Shown: positions 8,800 to 18,869, counted from the stretch's first letter. The stretch is DNA of 64,000 nt from an uncultured Shewanella sp. (GCF_947501225.1 NZ_CANMUW010000005.1:186001-250000); one strand, 5' to 3'. Numbers and translations: made by a program. The notes: generated from the letters alone by a model not told the origin.

Positions 8800-8838
8800 A
8801 CAGATAAAAAGAACGCCAATTGCGTTCTTTTTATCTGT
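8800..8838. terminator. perfect 17-bp inverted repeat, terminator after bkdB
   Basis: ACAGATAAAAAGAACGC and its exact complement flank the loop CAATT. The A/T-rich arms give a U-tract on either strand. It lies 12 bases past the bkdB stop and 77 bases before the nadA start, so it should insulate the two units. Confidence 0.85.
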
Positions 8839-8850
8839 TATTTCAATAGA

Positions 8851-10485
8851 CTACTGCATGGCGAGTAGCATCTCTTGTGGTTGCTCAAGGTATTGCTTCC
8901 ACAAATTACAGAAGCGAGCGATAGTGCCGCCATCGATGACTCTGTGATCACCAGACCAACTGATCTGCATGATCTTTCTCGCTTCAACCTCACCTTGTTC
9001 ATTAAAGCGTGGCAGCACCTGTAGCTTACCCAAGGCAACAATGGCAACCTCTGGCTTGTTGATAATAGGCGTTGCTACAGTTCCGCCCAGTGCACCGATA
9101 TTTGAAATAGAGACGGTACCCGCCTTAAGATCGGCCGGACTCACTCTGCCACTGCGCGCCGCAGTTGTAAGCCGGGTGATTTCGGCAGCGATCTCTAATA
9201 TTGACTTATCCTGAACATCTTTAACATTGGGTACTAGCAGACCCACTTTTGAGTCCACCGCCATGCCGATATTATGACTAGCCAGATAGGTCAGTTCGGT
9301 GCAGTCATCATTGACCCGACTGTTTATTACCGGGAACTGTTTAAGCGCAAGAGACATAGACTTCATGAAAAAAGGCATCATGGTGAGCTTTAGCTCATCG
9401 CTCGAGTACTTTTTCTTCATACTCTCACGCAGGGTAACCAGATCCGTCAGATCGATCTCTTCACAATAGGTAAAGTGAGGGATGCTGGATACCGACTCGG
9501 TCATCATCTTGGCCATAACCGCTTTTACGCCGCGAATAGGTTCAACCCTGTCAACTGTCGCCTCACTGCCAACTGATACAGCCTCATCTGTGCGTTCATG
9601 GCTCTGAGCACCTTCGGTAACGGGAGCCTGCGCATCAGGTGCTCCGCTTTCAGTATTACCAGCGCAGTAGCGCTCAATATCTTCCTTAAATACGCGTCCG
9701 TTTTTACCTGTCCCTGGAACCTTAGCGATATCGACATCCATGCTACGTGCCATGCGTCTGACAGCGGGACTCGCTAACGCCTTACCTTGCACAACGGGCT
9801 CATGGTGCTCACTCACTGTTTCCTTTTGAGCTGTGGCTGAGCTGTCTCCAGCTTGAATGGCCGCCATCTCCGGCTCATCGAGCTCGACCTCAACTGCAAA
9901 CAGAGGCTCATGCACCTTAGCCAGTTGCCCTTTACGATAGTGAAGCTTAACGATTTTCCCCGATTTTATTGCAGGGATCTGCACCAAAGCCTTATCGGTC
10001 ATCACATCCGCAATGGGCTGGTCCTCAACGACTTGATCACCTTCGCTTACCAGCCATTCAACCAACTCACACTCGACAATCCCTTCACCGATATCGGGTA
10101 ACAGGAACTCTTCGACCTTAACCGCAGATTTAGCTATACCGGCCTCAGCTGGCATTGAATTATTTTCATCGTCTTCTGAAGACTTTACTTCAAAGCCCAG
10201 TTCCTCACTTTCTAAGGTCGTTTCATCATTCGAAGAATGACCATTAAGATCAACTGAATAGAGCGGCGCATGCACCTTAGCAATCTCACCTTTCGCATAA
10301 TGAAGTTTTTTGATAACACCTGCGTGAGGTGCGGGTATCTGTACCAAAGCCTTATCGGTCATCACATCGGCTATGGGCTGGTCTTCGCTGACAGTATCGC
10401 CTTCATTGACAAGCCACTCGACCAGTTCACACTCGACAACACCCTCGCCGATATCGGGAAGAATAAACTCTTTAATCATTGCCAA
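8851..10485 (-). CDS. bkdB: branched-chain 2-oxoacid dehydrogenase E2 (lipoamide acyltransferase)
   Basis: E2 core of the complex that converts branched-chain 2-oxoacids (from Val, Leu and Ile) to acyl-CoAs. The 544 residues carry two N-terminal lipoyl domains at about 3-80 and 123-200, each with TDKA (lipoyl lysines near 45 and 165). A peripheral subunit-binding domain follows at about 237-273 (ASPAVRRMAR...GRVFKEDI), then the acyltransferase domain with catalytic HRVIDGG near residue 514. The linkers are acidic and rich in Ala/Glu/Ser. The two lipoyl domains are very alike, suggesting internal duplication. The start lies four bases after the bkdA2 stop, so they are co-translated. No E3 gene is in the operon; a shared Lpd is likely. 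Confidence 0.95.
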   Translation of the reverse strand: MAMIKEFILPDIGEGVVECELVEWLVNEGDTVSEDQPIADVMTDKALVQIPAPHAGVIKKLHYAKGEIAKVHAPLYSVDLNGHSSNDETTLESEELGFEVKSSEDDENNSMPAEAGIAKSAVKVEEFLLPDIGEGIVECELVEWLVSEGDQVVEDQPIADVMTDKALVQIPAIKSGKIVKLHYRKGQLAKVHEPLFAVEVELDEPEMAAIQAGDSSATAQKETVSEHHEPVVQGKALASPAVRRMARSMDVDIAKVPGTGKNGRVFKEDIERYCAGNTESGAPDAQAPVTEGAQSHERTDEAVSVGSEATVDRVEPIRGVKAVMAKMMTESVSSIPHFTYCEEIDLTDLVTLRESMKKKYSSDELKLTMMPFFMKSMSLALKQFPVINSRVNDDCTELTYLASHNIGMAVDSKVGLLVPNVKDVQDKSILEIAAEITRLTTAARSGRVSPADLKAGTVSISNIGALGGTVATPIINKPEVAIVALGKLQVLPRFNEQGEVEARKIMQISWSGDHRVIDGGTIARFCNLWKQYLEQPQEMLLAMQ

Positions 10486-10489
10486 GCTC

Positions 10490-11467
10490 CTAAAATTTTA
10501 CCGTTGCTTTAATCGCTTCAAATGTTTTAAGCGCATCAGGCATATACTCTTTCTCATGAGTTAATGGATAGGGCGTATCCAACCCACACACACGATTGAT
10601 TGGAGATTCCAGGTATAGAAAACACTCCTCCTGAATCGTCGCAGCTATCTCTCCGGCAAACCCGCCGGTAAGCGGTGCCTCGTGATTAATCAACAGACGG
10701 CCAGTCTTCTTCACCGAAGCCGCTACGGTTTCGATGTCCCATGGTGCCAAAGTTCGTAAATCTATGACTTCACATGAGATCCCTTTCTTAGCAGCCATAT
10801 CGGCGGCATCTTCGATGATCTCCATCTGCGCTCCCCAGGCAAGCAGAGTTATATCACTCCCCTCGCGAACCACTTCTGCCTTACCCAATTCAATTTCATA
10901 GTCACCATCTGGTACTTCGCCGGTGTTCGCTCGGTAGAGACGCTTTGGCTCAAAGAAAACAACTGGGTTTTTATCGCGAATCGAGGCGAGTAGAAGACCT
11001 TTAGCCTGATATGCATTACGGGGAACCACCACTTTTAGCCCCGCAGTCTGAGTAAAGTAGGCTTCCGGAGACTGTGAATGATAATGACCGCCGGCGATGC
11101 CGCCACCATAGGGTGTACGGTAAGTGATCCCACCGACATTAAACTCATTACCGCTGCGATAACGGAACTTGGCCGACTCATTCACTATCTGATCGATTGC
11201 CGGAAAGATATAATCGGCAAACTGAATTTCGGCTATCGCCGTCATGCCGTTTGAGGCTAACCCGTTGGCAAAACCCGCGATCCCCTGCTCTGTCAATGGC
11301 GTGTTGAAACAACGATCTTTACCAAACTTCTCCTGCAGACCGGAAGTAGCACGGAACACCCCGCCAAAGTGGCCAACATCTTCACCAAATAAGATTGTCT
11401 TATCATCAGTCTCAAATGCCAGTGAAAGTGCATCATTGATGGCCTGCAACATATTAATTTTTGCCAC
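10490..11467 (-). CDS. bkdA2: branched-chain 2-oxoacid dehydrogenase E1 beta subunit
   Basis: A transketolase-like beta subunit, 325 residues, pairing with BkdA1 to form the thiamine-diphosphate E1. Recognisable family stretches are [16 protein letters not shown] near the N-terminus, [16 protein letters not shown], and a C-terminal half with [17 protein letters not shown]. It starts three bases after the bkdA1 stop and ends four bases before bkdB, a tight three-gene operon. Pyruvate dehydrogenase or acetoin dehydrogenase subunits are less likely because gene order and E2 architecture are of the Bkd type. Confidence 0.95.
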   Translation of the reverse strand: MAKINMLQAINDALSLAFETDDKTILFGEDVGHFGGVFRATSGLQEKFGKDRCFNTPLTEQGIAGFANGLASNGMTAIAEIQFADYIFPAIDQIVNESAKFRYRSGNEFNVGGITYRTPYGGGIAGGHYHSQSPEAYFTQTAGLKVVVPRNAYQAKGLLLASIRDKNPVVFFEPKRLYRANTGEVPDGDYEIELGKAEVVREGSDITLLAWGAQMEIIEDAADMAAKKGISCEVIDLRTLAPWDIETVAASVKKTGRLLINHEAPLTGGFAGEIAATIQEECFLYLESPINRVCGLDTPYPLTHEKEYMPDALKTFEAIKATVKF

Positions 11468-11470
11468 GTC

Positions 11471-12646
11471 TTATGCTCTCCCGCTGTTTGGATATGAATC
11501 AGGATACTTGTTCAGGTGTTTCTTAAGTGATTTCAACTGCTGTTGTAATCTTGGTGTGGGCGTGTCATAAACATCTTCAATTAAGCTGTCTATTCCTGAC
11601 ATTGGCCGCTTTTCAGCTAACTTCAACTCGGCAAGCACCTCTTTACGGTACTTGTCGTACAGTTCGGCGTCCTGCTTTTCAGTCAACCAACCCTTGTTGA
11701 TCATCCATAACTTGAACCGCTTAACAGGATCATGTTGCTGCCATTTAGCCTCCTCCTCCTTGGAGCGATAACCCGACGGATCGTCGGAAGATGAATGCGC
11801 ACCGAGACGATAGGTCATCGCCTCGATCAATACAGGCTCCTTGTTATGTACAGCATGTGCCCTGGCTTGCTGAGTCGCAGCTAATACGGCTAGCATATCG
11901 TTACCATCAACACGGATCGTATGAATGCCGTAACCGGGACCACGGCTGGCAATGCCATTCCCCATAAACTGCTCACTGGTAGGGGTAGAGATGGCGTAAC
12001 CATTATTGCGACAGAAAAATATCGTTGGCGACTTCAGCACGGCAGCCATATTCAACCCCGCATGAAAATCACCTTCTGATGCAGCACCTTCCCCGAAATA
12101 ACAGACGGCAACATTACGTTTATCCTGCATCTTTAAGCTGTAACCTACACCGGTAGCCTGAGGTATCTGGGTGGCTAACGGAGAGGAGATCGTCTGATAA
12201 TTGAGTTCTGCGCAACCATAATGGATCGGCATCTGCCGGCCTTTACCGAGATCTTTCTCATTACTGAACAGTTGATTCATAAATTGTTCAGTGGTAAATC
12301 CCCGATAACGAATCGCCGCATGCTCCCGGTACTGGGCTAAGATAACATCCTCATCATCTAGAGATGCAGCACTTCCTATGATGGAGGCTTCCTCACCCGT
12401 GCAGGTCATATAGAAACTGATACGCCCCTGGCGCTGAGCACCTAACATGCGCTCATCTAATACTCGGGTAAAGACGCAGGTATCATGGATCTTAGTGGCA
12501 AGTTCTTGATCGATAGTAGGCAGAACGGCATCTTCATACACAGTTCCGTCTGCTTGCAAAATCTTTAAAATAGGGACTGTCACTGAGTCCTTATCGAGAA
12601 AACTGACGCGATGGACAGTTTCAGTGTGGCTTGTTGCGTTGCTCAT
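11471..12646 (-). CDS. bkdA1: branched-chain 2-oxoacid dehydrogenase E1 alpha subunit
   Basis: First gene of the operon. This 391-residue alpha subunit binds thiamine diphosphate and decarboxylates the 2-oxoacid. The cofactor motif region is YFGEGAASEGDFHAGLNMA, followed by FFCRNNGYAIST; the phosphorylation-loop equivalent reads YRLGAHSSSDDPS. An N-terminal extension of about 45 residues precedes the core, as in Pseudomonas-type BkdA1. Two palindromes lie 39-101 bases upstream of the start and are the best candidates for operon control. Confidence 0.95.
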   Translation of the reverse strand: MSNATSHTETVHRVSFLDKDSVTVPILKILQADGTVYEDAVLPTIDQELATKIHDTCVFTRVLDERMLGAQRQGRISFYMTCTGEEASIIGSAASLDDEDVILAQYREHAAIRYRGFTTEQFMNQLFSNEKDLGKGRQMPIHYGCAELNYQTISSPLATQIPQATGVGYSLKMQDKRNVAVCYFGEGAASEGDFHAGLNMAAVLKSPTIFFCRNNGYAISTPTSEQFMGNGIASRGPGYGIHTIRVDGNDMLAVLAATQQARAHAVHNKEPVLIEAMTYRLGAHSSSDDPSGYRSKEEEAKWQQHDPVKRFKLWMINKGWLTEKQDAELYDKYRKEVLAELKLAEKRPMSGIDSLIEDVYDTPTPRLQQQLKSLKKHLNKYPDSYPNSGRA

Positions 12647-12684
12647 ACTATTCTCTTATCAGCTGAGTGCTTTTGTTATTTAGT

Positions 12685-12706
12685 ACGCTTTCGGTATCGA
12701 AAGCGT
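12685..12706. promoter_or_regulatory. 9-bp palindrome in the bkd leader
   Basis: ACGCTTTCG-GTAT-CGAAAGCGT, 39-60 bases before the bkdA1 start. It could be an operator or an mRNA hairpin; on the plus strand it precedes CAATTTTTG, but no plus-strand gene ends here. Confidence 0.45.
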
Positions 12707-12733
12707 CAATTTTTGTAATACGCGGATGAAACA

Positions 12734-12747
12734 TTACGTTAACGTAA
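12734..12747. promoter_or_regulatory. candidate LiuR-type operator for bkd
   Basis: TTACGTTAACGTAA is a perfect 14-base palindrome 88 bases upstream of bkdA1. From memory it resembles the site of LiuR, the MerR-family regulator of branched-chain amino acid catabolism in gammaproteobacteria. The assignment rests on that resemblance and on position. The rest of the gap to 13022 shows nothing I can name. Confidence 0.5.
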
Positions 12748-13022
12748 ACTACCTATCAACTATTCTCATCCGCTAAATAAAACTAACTGGTTATGGCGGC
12801 GTATCTTTAGCTTTACATTAAGCCTCTACCCGAGACCATATATCCTCTTCCACCTCGCTATAGCACAATCACTGAAGGCTCTATTACTCTCCAGATGAAA
12901 TACTCGCTTACCTGCATACGCCCCTGAATTTCGCCCCGCTAATCACATGAAAGCGCCCGCATTGAACATAGCACAGATAAACCGAAACACTACAGAGCCG
13001 ACGTTCGGCGGTTAAACGCTTT

Positions 13023-14066
13023 TCAATTGAGCGAATCGATATTTTCAGTACTTGCAGGTTTCAGGCATAGTACCGTTCTCTGACCGACAGGCACATTAGC
13101 ATTAGGAAACACAATCGCCTCGAGTTTATGTTCGACTTTTATCTCCTCCCCACCCTCTTTCGCCAAAATATAGCCTTCAGGAAACGCGGTAAAGTTTTCA
13201 ACATCATTTGCAAACGTAAACTCGAAATCATCGAATCTTTTATTGATTGCACGGCACACCTGATAGAGGTTCACTTTTTGCGTATCTAACTGCGACAGCT
13301 CAAGCGGCTGATCGGCGATCAGTCGATTCAACATCTCTTTGAGGGCAATAAAGCGCGTCATATCATTTTGCCCCATAGGTAATACTTTCCCCAGCTCTAT
13401 GGTAAATGCATCGGCCTGATAGTTCAGTGATGAAAAGTAGCTGAATGTCGTCGTAGGCTCATGATGAAAAAGTACTGTATCTATGCCACAGGCTTCAAGA
13501 AACATGATCTGCTCGCCACTGTATTTACGACCGGGACGATAGGGATAGATGGCAAACTTTTCATGCTTAGAGCCACGTATTGCCGTATGAAGATCGTAAT
13601 GAATACGATGACGGTCACCGGTTTGACCGCTAAAAAACCTATCGACGTAAAGTTCAAGCTTCTTAGCCCTTATCCGCTCCGGATTTACCAGCCCATCTCC
13701 TGCCGAATGGGCACCGTTGAAAAGTCGATTTAAGTTTTCATCGATAAAACGGGTGCCATTTATGATAGCCGCCGGATTACCAAACAGAAACAGAACTCGT
13801 TGCTTTGCAATCAGCTTCTGTTGAAGCAGCGACGTGACCAGCTCATTACATAGTTCGATCGGTGCCGTTTCATTTCCATGTACGGCGCAGGAGAGAACAA
13901 TATCTTTTCCCTGCGGCACATTAGGTTCAAACAGGATCACACCGGTATCCCATACCTCGACACGGGTATGGTCACCTAACGAAAATGAACAGGTTTCTTC
14001 AAGATGTTGTGGATTGGCCAGGGTCAGGTTCAAAAAGTTCTTTGACTCTTTTAGCGCTTGAAACAC
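13023..14066 (-). CDS. astE: succinylglutamate desuccinylase
   Basis: Zinc hydrolase of the last step of the arginine succinyltransferase (AST) pathway, releasing glutamate and succinate. The start is the GTG at 14066, preceded by AAGGAG eight bases upstream; the longer frame to 14192 would add 42 residues unlike the family. This gives 347 residues, close to known AstE. The zinc-site pattern HGNE appears near residue 63 and DLHTAIRGS further on. The other ast genes are not in the window, so the gene stands apart from an operon, which is common in Shewanella. Confidence 0.93.
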   Translation of the reverse strand: MFQALKESKNFLNLTLANPQHLEETCSFSLGDHTRVEVWDTGVILFEPNVPQGKDIVLSCAVHGNETAPIELCNELVTSLLQQKLIAKQRVLFLFGNPAAIINGTRFIDENLNRLFNGAHSAGDGLVNPERIRAKKLELYVDRFFSGQTGDRHRIHYDLHTAIRGSKHEKFAIYPYRPGRKYSGEQIMFLEACGIDTVLFHHEPTTTFSYFSSLNYQADAFTIELGKVLPMGQNDMTRFIALKEMLNRLIADQPLELSQLDTQKVNLYQVCRAINKRFDDFEFTFANDVENFTAFPEGYILAKEGGEEIKVEHKLEAIVFPNANVPVGQRTVLCLKPASTENIDSLN

Positions 14067-14357
14067 GAGATACTCCTTAATTGTTCTCACGTTATGAAAT
14101 GTACATAAATACAAACATATAAACGTAAGATCCTTTTTATTCTTATAAATGCTCGAAAAAGGATAGTAACATTTTACTCCCCGATCAGCCATTTATAGAG
14201 ATGGCAAATCCTTCTGGTACAACAAGGGGTCATTAACTTTTTAAAATTCTGTTTGCATTTATCGGGAAACTGAAACAGAATGCAGACATCTAGCCGTCCA
14301 GACGTTTGCAACATAACGATGATATAGCGGTTCATTATATTTATAGCGGGGTAAACA

Positions 14358-14837
14358 ATGGCAATAGCAACATTTGGCGCAGGCTGTTTCTGGGGAGTCG
14401 AGTATTTCTTTAAACAGCTGGATGGGGTAATAAATACCTGTTGTGGCTACATGGGGGGAGATGATTCCGCATCCAGTTACGAACAGGTCAAATCCGGTAA
14501 CACGGGGCATGCGGAGGTTGTACAGGTAGAGTATGATGAAGAGCGTATCTCATTTGAGCAGGTTTTAGCGATATTTTGGCAAAATCACAACCCGACCACC
14601 TTAAACCAGCAGGGAGGCGATATCGGTTCACAATACCGTAGCGCCATCTTCTTCCATACCAAGGTACAAAAAGAGATCGCCGAGAGATCAAAATTATCAC
14701 TGGCCAGAAGTGGTAAGTGGGGAGAGAGGCAGATAGTGACCGAAATCGTTCCGGCATTAAAGTTCAACCGTGCAGAGGAATATCACCAGAACTACCTGGA
14801 AAAAAATGAGTTACCCAGCTGTCATATATCATATTAA
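14358..14837 (+). CDS. msrA: peptide methionine sulfoxide reductase A
   Basis: Reduces methionine-S-sulfoxide in proteins and free methionine. The catalytic motif GCFWG is at residues 9-13 (Cys10). The product is 159 residues, a short form that lacks the N-terminal extension of E. coli MsrA. The family core GGDIGSQYRSAIFFH and the Glu/Tyr residues around the active site are present. It is divergent from astE and convergent with pgm; a GGGG-containing purine stretch precedes the ATG. Confidence 0.95.
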   Translation: MAIATFGAGCFWGVEYFFKQLDGVINTCCGYMGGDDSASSYEQVKSGNTGHAEVVQVEYDEERISFEQVLAIFWQNHNPTTLNQQGGDIGSQYRSAIFFHTKVQKEIAERSKLSLARSGKWGERQIVTEIVPALKFNRAEEYHQNYLEKNELPSCHISY

Positions 14838-14852
14838 GAAGCTGGATTGCAT

Positions 14853-14879
14853 CAGGCTCCGGTGAAGCACCGGAGCCTG
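14853..14879. terminator. 12-bp perfect hairpin between convergent msrA and pgm
   Basis: CAGGCTCCGGTG-AAG-CACCGGAGCCTG. It is G+C-rich but has no T-run on either side, so it may end transcription weakly or protect mRNA 3' ends from both directions. Confidence 0.6.
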
Positions 14880-14889
14880 CACAGTTTGG

Positions 14890-16545
14890 CTAAGCTTTCA
14901 ACATATGCGCTATGATGGATTGAGCTTCAGTTATCAGTTGTTCAAGGTGACTCTCACTGATGAAGCTCTCACCGTAGATCTTAAACAGTGCTTCTGTACC
15001 TGACGGTCGTGCCGCAAACCAGCCATGTTCGGTTACCACCTTAATGCCACCGATAGCAGCACCGTTGCCCGGAGCCTTAGTCATCATGGTTTCTATAATT
15101 TCCCCGGCTAACTTATCTGTACCTAAGCGCTCAGCATCGACTTCAGCGGCTATAATTTCAGCAAATTTTGCTTTCTTCTCGGGGCTGACAGGGCTGTCTA
15201 CACGTTTGTAGAAGCACGTTCCGTGAACCGCTTCTAACTCAGAATACCTTTGGGCAGGAGTTTGACCGGTAACAGCCAGTATCTCTGCGGCTAATAAAGC
15301 AAGGATAAATCCATCTTTATCTGTACACCAGGTCTTACCATCACGCCTTAAAAAAGCGGCACCGGCACTCTCCTCTCCCCCGAACGCAAAACTCGCGTTG
15401 AAAAGGCCATCGACAAACCATTTAAAGCCGACAGGCACTTCACACATTGCTCGCTGATGTTGCGAACAGACCTTGTCGATCATCGAGCTCGACACCAAGG
15501 TCTTGCCAATAACCAGTTTTTCAGACCACTGAGGCCTGTGAGTGAGAAGATAATCGATAGCCACCGCGAGAAAGTGGTTAGGGTTCATCAATCCAGAGCC
15601 CGGGCAGACGATACCATGTCGATCGTAGTCGGGATCATTGCCGATACAAAGATCAAATTTATCCTGATGCTTTAAGAGGCCAGCCATGGCGTAGGGAGAT
15701 GAACAATCCATCCTGATCTTGCCATCTTTATCCAGAGGCATGAAGCCAAATCGGGGATCGACACTCTCGTTAACCAACTCTATGTTAAGACCATAGCGAG
15801 CGGCAATCTTATCCCAGTAATAGATCCCGGAGCCACCCAGGGGATCGACGCCTAATCGTACTCCCGCCTCGGCGATGGCTTTCATATCCACGACACTCTC
15901 GAGATCGTTCACATAGGGGGAGATAAGATCTGCCTGCTGGACATAGGCAGAATTGATCGCAGCACTATATTGCTCCGTGACAACCTTGTTCAGCCGATCT
16001 TCCAGATAGTCGTTTGCCCGCTGCTCAATCCACTTAGTGATCTCTCCCTCGGCCGGCCCACCATGGGGTGGGTTGTATTTAATTCCACCATCCTGGGGTG
16101 GATTGTGTGAAGGAGTGATAATTAATCCATCGGATTTCTCCGCAAGCTGACGATTGGCAGTCAGAATGGCATGTGACACCACGGGAGTTGGCGTAAAACC
16201 ATCTCCCTGATGCACGATAACCTTTACCTGATTTCCAACCAGTACCTCTAAGGCAGTGACGTAGGCGGCTTGTGAGAGCGCATGGGTGTCGATCCCCAGA
16301 TATAGGGGACCGGTAATTCCGGCTCCCTGCCGGTAATCTACCACGGCTTGAGTGATCGCCAGAATATGTTGCTCATTAAAGTTGGCGTTAAAAGCGCAAC
16401 CACGGTGACCTGAGGTACCGAAGCTGACTCGTTGCTCTTCACGCTGCATATCCGGAGATATTCGATAATAACAACTCATTAGCTTGGGGATATTGATCAA
16501 ATCCTGTTGTATCGCTACCTGTCCTGCTCGCTGATGAATCGTCAA
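14890..16545 (-). CDS. pgm: phosphoglucomutase (alpha-D-glucose-specific)
   Basis: Interconverts glucose 1-phosphate and glucose 6-phosphate. I choose the TTG at 16545 as start: it has CAGGAG upstream at good spacing, and from there the protein (TIHQRAGQ, FGTSGHRG) lines up with E. coli Pgm, giving 551 residues. A frame to an ATG at 16602 adds 19 residues with no family match. The phosphoserine loop is TPSHNP, the magnesium loop is in DPDYDRHG, and the sugar-binding GGEESAG and phosphate-binding RPSGTE motifs are present. It lies about 80 bases downstream of seqA, the same pair as in enterobacteria. Confidence 0.96.
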   Translation of the reverse strand: MTIHQRAGQVAIQQDLINIPKLMSCYYRISPDMQREEQRVSFGTSGHRGCAFNANFNEQHILAITQAVVDYRQGAGITGPLYLGIDTHALSQAAYVTALEVLVGNQVKVIVHQGDGFTPTPVVSHAILTANRQLAEKSDGLIITPSHNPPQDGGIKYNPPHGGPAEGEITKWIEQRANDYLEDRLNKVVTEQYSAAINSAYVQQADLISPYVNDLESVVDMKAIAEAGVRLGVDPLGGSGIYYWDKIAARYGLNIELVNESVDPRFGFMPLDKDGKIRMDCSSPYAMAGLLKHQDKFDLCIGNDPDYDRHGIVCPGSGLMNPNHFLAVAIDYLLTHRPQWSEKLVIGKTLVSSSMIDKVCSQHQRAMCEVPVGFKWFVDGLFNASFAFGGEESAGAAFLRRDGKTWCTDKDGFILALLAAEILAVTGQTPAQRYSELEAVHGTCFYKRVDSPVSPEKKAKFAEIIAAEVDAERLGTDKLAGEIIETMMTKAPGNGAAIGGIKVVTEHGWFAARPSGTEALFKIYGESFISESHLEQLITEAQSIIAHMLKA

Positions 16546-16625
16546 AGATATCTCCTGTTGTAACTTGGCTATGGAATGAATAAACGGCTTTATTATAGTC
16601 AACAGACTATAGTGAGGCCTGCTTT

Positions 16626-17174
16626 TTAAATATTACTTGTGATGGCGTCAATTTGCGCCTCGACAGTCCCATATTGCTGTAACACTTCAGTCAAGATGGT
16701 ACGTTTCTTGGCTGTATTGTTGTTTGTGGTAACCCAAAAGCCACTTTGACCGATCTCTTTGGGGTTAGCCGACTTGCTGGCTTTAAGCAGCGACTCCTTG
16801 GACGTGGCAAAATAGAGCCTGTCCCTGCCCTGGATCTGCAATACCTGAGAGAACTGATCCGGGGCTGCACGATATACGGCTTCAAGAATGAACAGGAAAC
16901 GCCCGACAGCGCCTTTTTGTGAAGCAAGTTCCTCTTTATCGATGCACTCTGCCAAATCTTTATTTAGTAGTGGCTTCTTTATTTCTGCAGAGACGATTGG
17001 CTTTTCAGTTTGCTCCATTCCAGGATGACTGATTGTCTGAGGGGTATCATGGTTCACGGCCTCTACATTCAGGCCCAACAAACGACGTAGGATATCTGAA
17101 GCACTCTCACCTATACGCTCAGTTTTTCCGGCAATATGGCGATATAATTCTTCATCAACCTCGATATATTTCAT
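16626..17174 (-). CDS. seqA: negative modulator of replication initiation
   Basis: SeqA binds hemimethylated GATC and sequesters oriC and the dnaA promoter after replication. The ATG at 17174 gives 182 residues, nearly the E. coli length. The N-terminal oligomerisation segment MKYIEVDEELYRHIA and ESASDILRRLLGL are clear. A variable linker at about 38-85 leads to the C-terminal DNA-binding domain with GRFLFILEAVY and RDRLYFA. It is followed by pgm and divergent from ybfF. Upstream in-frame codons (18 residues) lack homology. Confidence 0.96.
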   Translation of the reverse strand: MKYIEVDEELYRHIAGKTERIGESASDILRRLLGLNVEAVNHDTPQTISHPGMEQTEKPIVSAEIKKPLLNKDLAECIDKEELASQKGAVGRFLFILEAVYRAAPDQFSQVLQIQGRDRLYFATSKESLLKASKSANPKEIGQSGFWVTTNNNTAKKRTILTEVLQQYGTVEAQIDAITSNI

Positions 17175-17464
17175 GACCTTAATCTTCCTTAAGTGAGATT
17201 TAAACTGGTTTGGTTCAAAACCAATCAATGATTCGTTTGATCTTTATCGTATTCATTCGATCGATATCCAAGTGTATGTCATCTATGGCCTTATAATAAA
17301 GAGGCATTAGTTCTAAATTGTGATTGTTCTGCTGCTGTTTGTACAAACTCAGCCTATTTGATTAAAAAGTCAGCACACATTGTGTGCAATAAACATTGAT
17401 TCTTGTCAAGACGGTTACTTTAGGGGCACAATCCACGGCTTAATTTTCAGCTTACGGGACACAG

Positions 17465-18244
17465 ATGAATTTTATATCTACGGGCGAAGGATCCACTGTC
17501 ATATTGATCCATGGTCTTTTCGGTAACCTGGATAATTTAAAGACTCTGGGAAGAGCTTTGGAATCTAACCATAGAGTCATACGTGTCGATGTACCTAACC
17601 ATGGTCTGAGTCAGCATAGTGACTCCATGGATTACCCAGGCTTAGCCCAATCAGTTATATCGTTGATGGATGAGTTGGCTATCGATAAGGCCCATCTGGT
17701 TGGTCACTCAATGGGTGGCAAAATTGCCATGGCAACGGCGCTAGCTAATCCCCATCGCGTTAAATCTCTGATTGCAGCTGATATTGCGCCTGTGGGCTAT
17801 CCAGCCAGACACGATCTCGTTTTTGCAGGGTTAGAGTCTATCAAGTTAGACCTGCTTCAGAGCAGAGGTGAAGCATTAAACCAGTTAGTCGAGAAAGGTA
17901 TAGATGAGGGTACGGCTCAGTTTTTACTAAAAAACTTATCCAAGGGTGATGAGGGCTTTAAGTGGAAAATGAACCTGGAAGGCCTTAAAGCTTGTTACCC
18001 AAACCTTATTGGTTGGTACAATGATAAAGTGCAGTCACCTTTACAATTCACCGGCGCTAGTTTATTTATCAGAGGCGGTGATTCAGACTATGTCACGGCC
18101 GACCATAAACAGGCGATACTGGCGCAATTCCCTCATGTTCAAGCTAAGACGATTGAAGGTACAGGTCATTGGTTACACGCACAAAAACCAGCCATATTTA
18201 ACCGGATCGTCAATGACTTTATCGACAAGCATGATAGGAATTAA
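17465..18244 (+). CDS. ybfF: alpha/beta hydrolase, acyl-CoA esterase type
   Basis: A 259-residue cytoplasmic alpha/beta hydrolase. The oxyanion region HGLFGN is near residues 16-21, the nucleophile elbow is GHSMGG, and the catalytic histidine is in GTGHWLH near the C-terminus. Position opposite seqA and ahead of ybfE and fldA matches the E. coli ybfF locus. E. coli YbfF hydrolyses palmitoyl- and malonyl-CoA in vitro; the physiological substrate is uncertain. Confidence 0.92.
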   Translation: MNFISTGEGSTVILIHGLFGNLDNLKTLGRALESNHRVIRVDVPNHGLSQHSDSMDYPGLAQSVISLMDELAIDKAHLVGHSMGGKIAMATALANPHRVKSLIAADIAPVGYPARHDLVFAGLESIKLDLLQSRGEALNQLVEKGIDEGTAQFLLKNLSKGDEGFKWKMNLEGLKACYPNLIGWYNDKVQSPLQFTGASLFIRGGDSDYVTADHKQAILAQFPHVQAKTIEGTGHWLHAQKPAIFNRIVNDFIDKHDRN

Positions 18245-18316
18245 TCGAGTAACTCCATTTCATACATTCGACATCTATGGTATATTCGCGCCTCTTTTGG
18301 CCTGAGGAACCTTTAA

Positions 18317-18538
18317 ATGTTATCTCAGTATATGGAACAAATTGAAGCTTTAGGTTTAAATCTATTCTTTGCATCGATTTTTTTCTTTATCGGTATGGCC
18401 ATTCATGATGTGCTTAAACAGGGGAATGTCCCAAAGTTTGGCCGCTATATCGTGTGGTTAGTTTTATTTCTCGGCTGTGCCGGGTTTATAGCAAAAGGAT
18501 TAATACAGATGTCCTGGGAAGGCTCAGGCATAGGTTAA
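18317..18538 (+). CDS. DUF2788 small inner-membrane protein
   Basis: A 73-residue protein with two hydrophobic helices, about residues 14-33 and 44-64, separated by a short basic loop (KQGNVPKFGR). I assign it to the DUF2788 family from memory of its sequence and its place between ybfF and ybfE. AGGAAC precedes the ATG. Function unknown; co-transcription with the neighbours is likely. Confidence 0.8.
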   Translation: MLSQYMEQIEALGLNLFFASIFFFIGMAIHDVLKQGNVPKFGRYIVWLVLFLGCAGFIAKGLIQMSWEGSGIG

Positions 18539-18549
18539 ACACTGATTAA

Positions 18550-18825
18550 ATGGCAAAAGAAACATCTGACAGAACCACAATAGATCTGTTCGCAACAGAA
18601 AAACGCCGCGGACGTCCCCGTAGTAATCCACTACCCAGAGACCAGCAGCTAAGAGTCAATAAGCGCAATCAGATCCAACGTGATAGGGCAAACGGTTTGA
18701 AGCGAATAGAGTTAAAGGTGTCACAAGATCTATATGATGCCTTGAATGATAAAGCTTTGGCCAGTAACATCAGCCGCAGTCAACTAATAGAATTAATATT
18801 GCAAGAGCAGATGACAGCTCAATAA
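18550..18825 (+). CDS. ybfE: YbfE-like small DNA-binding protein
   Basis: A 91-residue basic protein beginning 11 bases after the DUF2788 gene. The N-terminus holds an AT-hook-like KRRGRPRSNP, and the C-terminal half (RIELKVSQDLYDALNDKA...SRSQLIELIL) is a ribbon-helix-helix pattern. In E. coli ybfE is described as LexA-regulated; I see no convincing LexA box here. Confidence 0.85.
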   Translation: MAKETSDRTTIDLFATEKRRGRPRSNPLPRDQQLRVNKRNQIQRDRANGLKRIELKVSQDLYDALNDKALASNISRSQLIELILQEQMTAQ

Positions 18826-18869
18826 CTCTTGTTAACGAATCTCAAACACATTGAATTAAAGGAAAGACA

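Noticed and set aside
17335..17352. LexA box before ybfF
   Set aside because: TTTGTACAAA is a palindrome next to CTG, but the CTG-N10-CAG spacing is not met.
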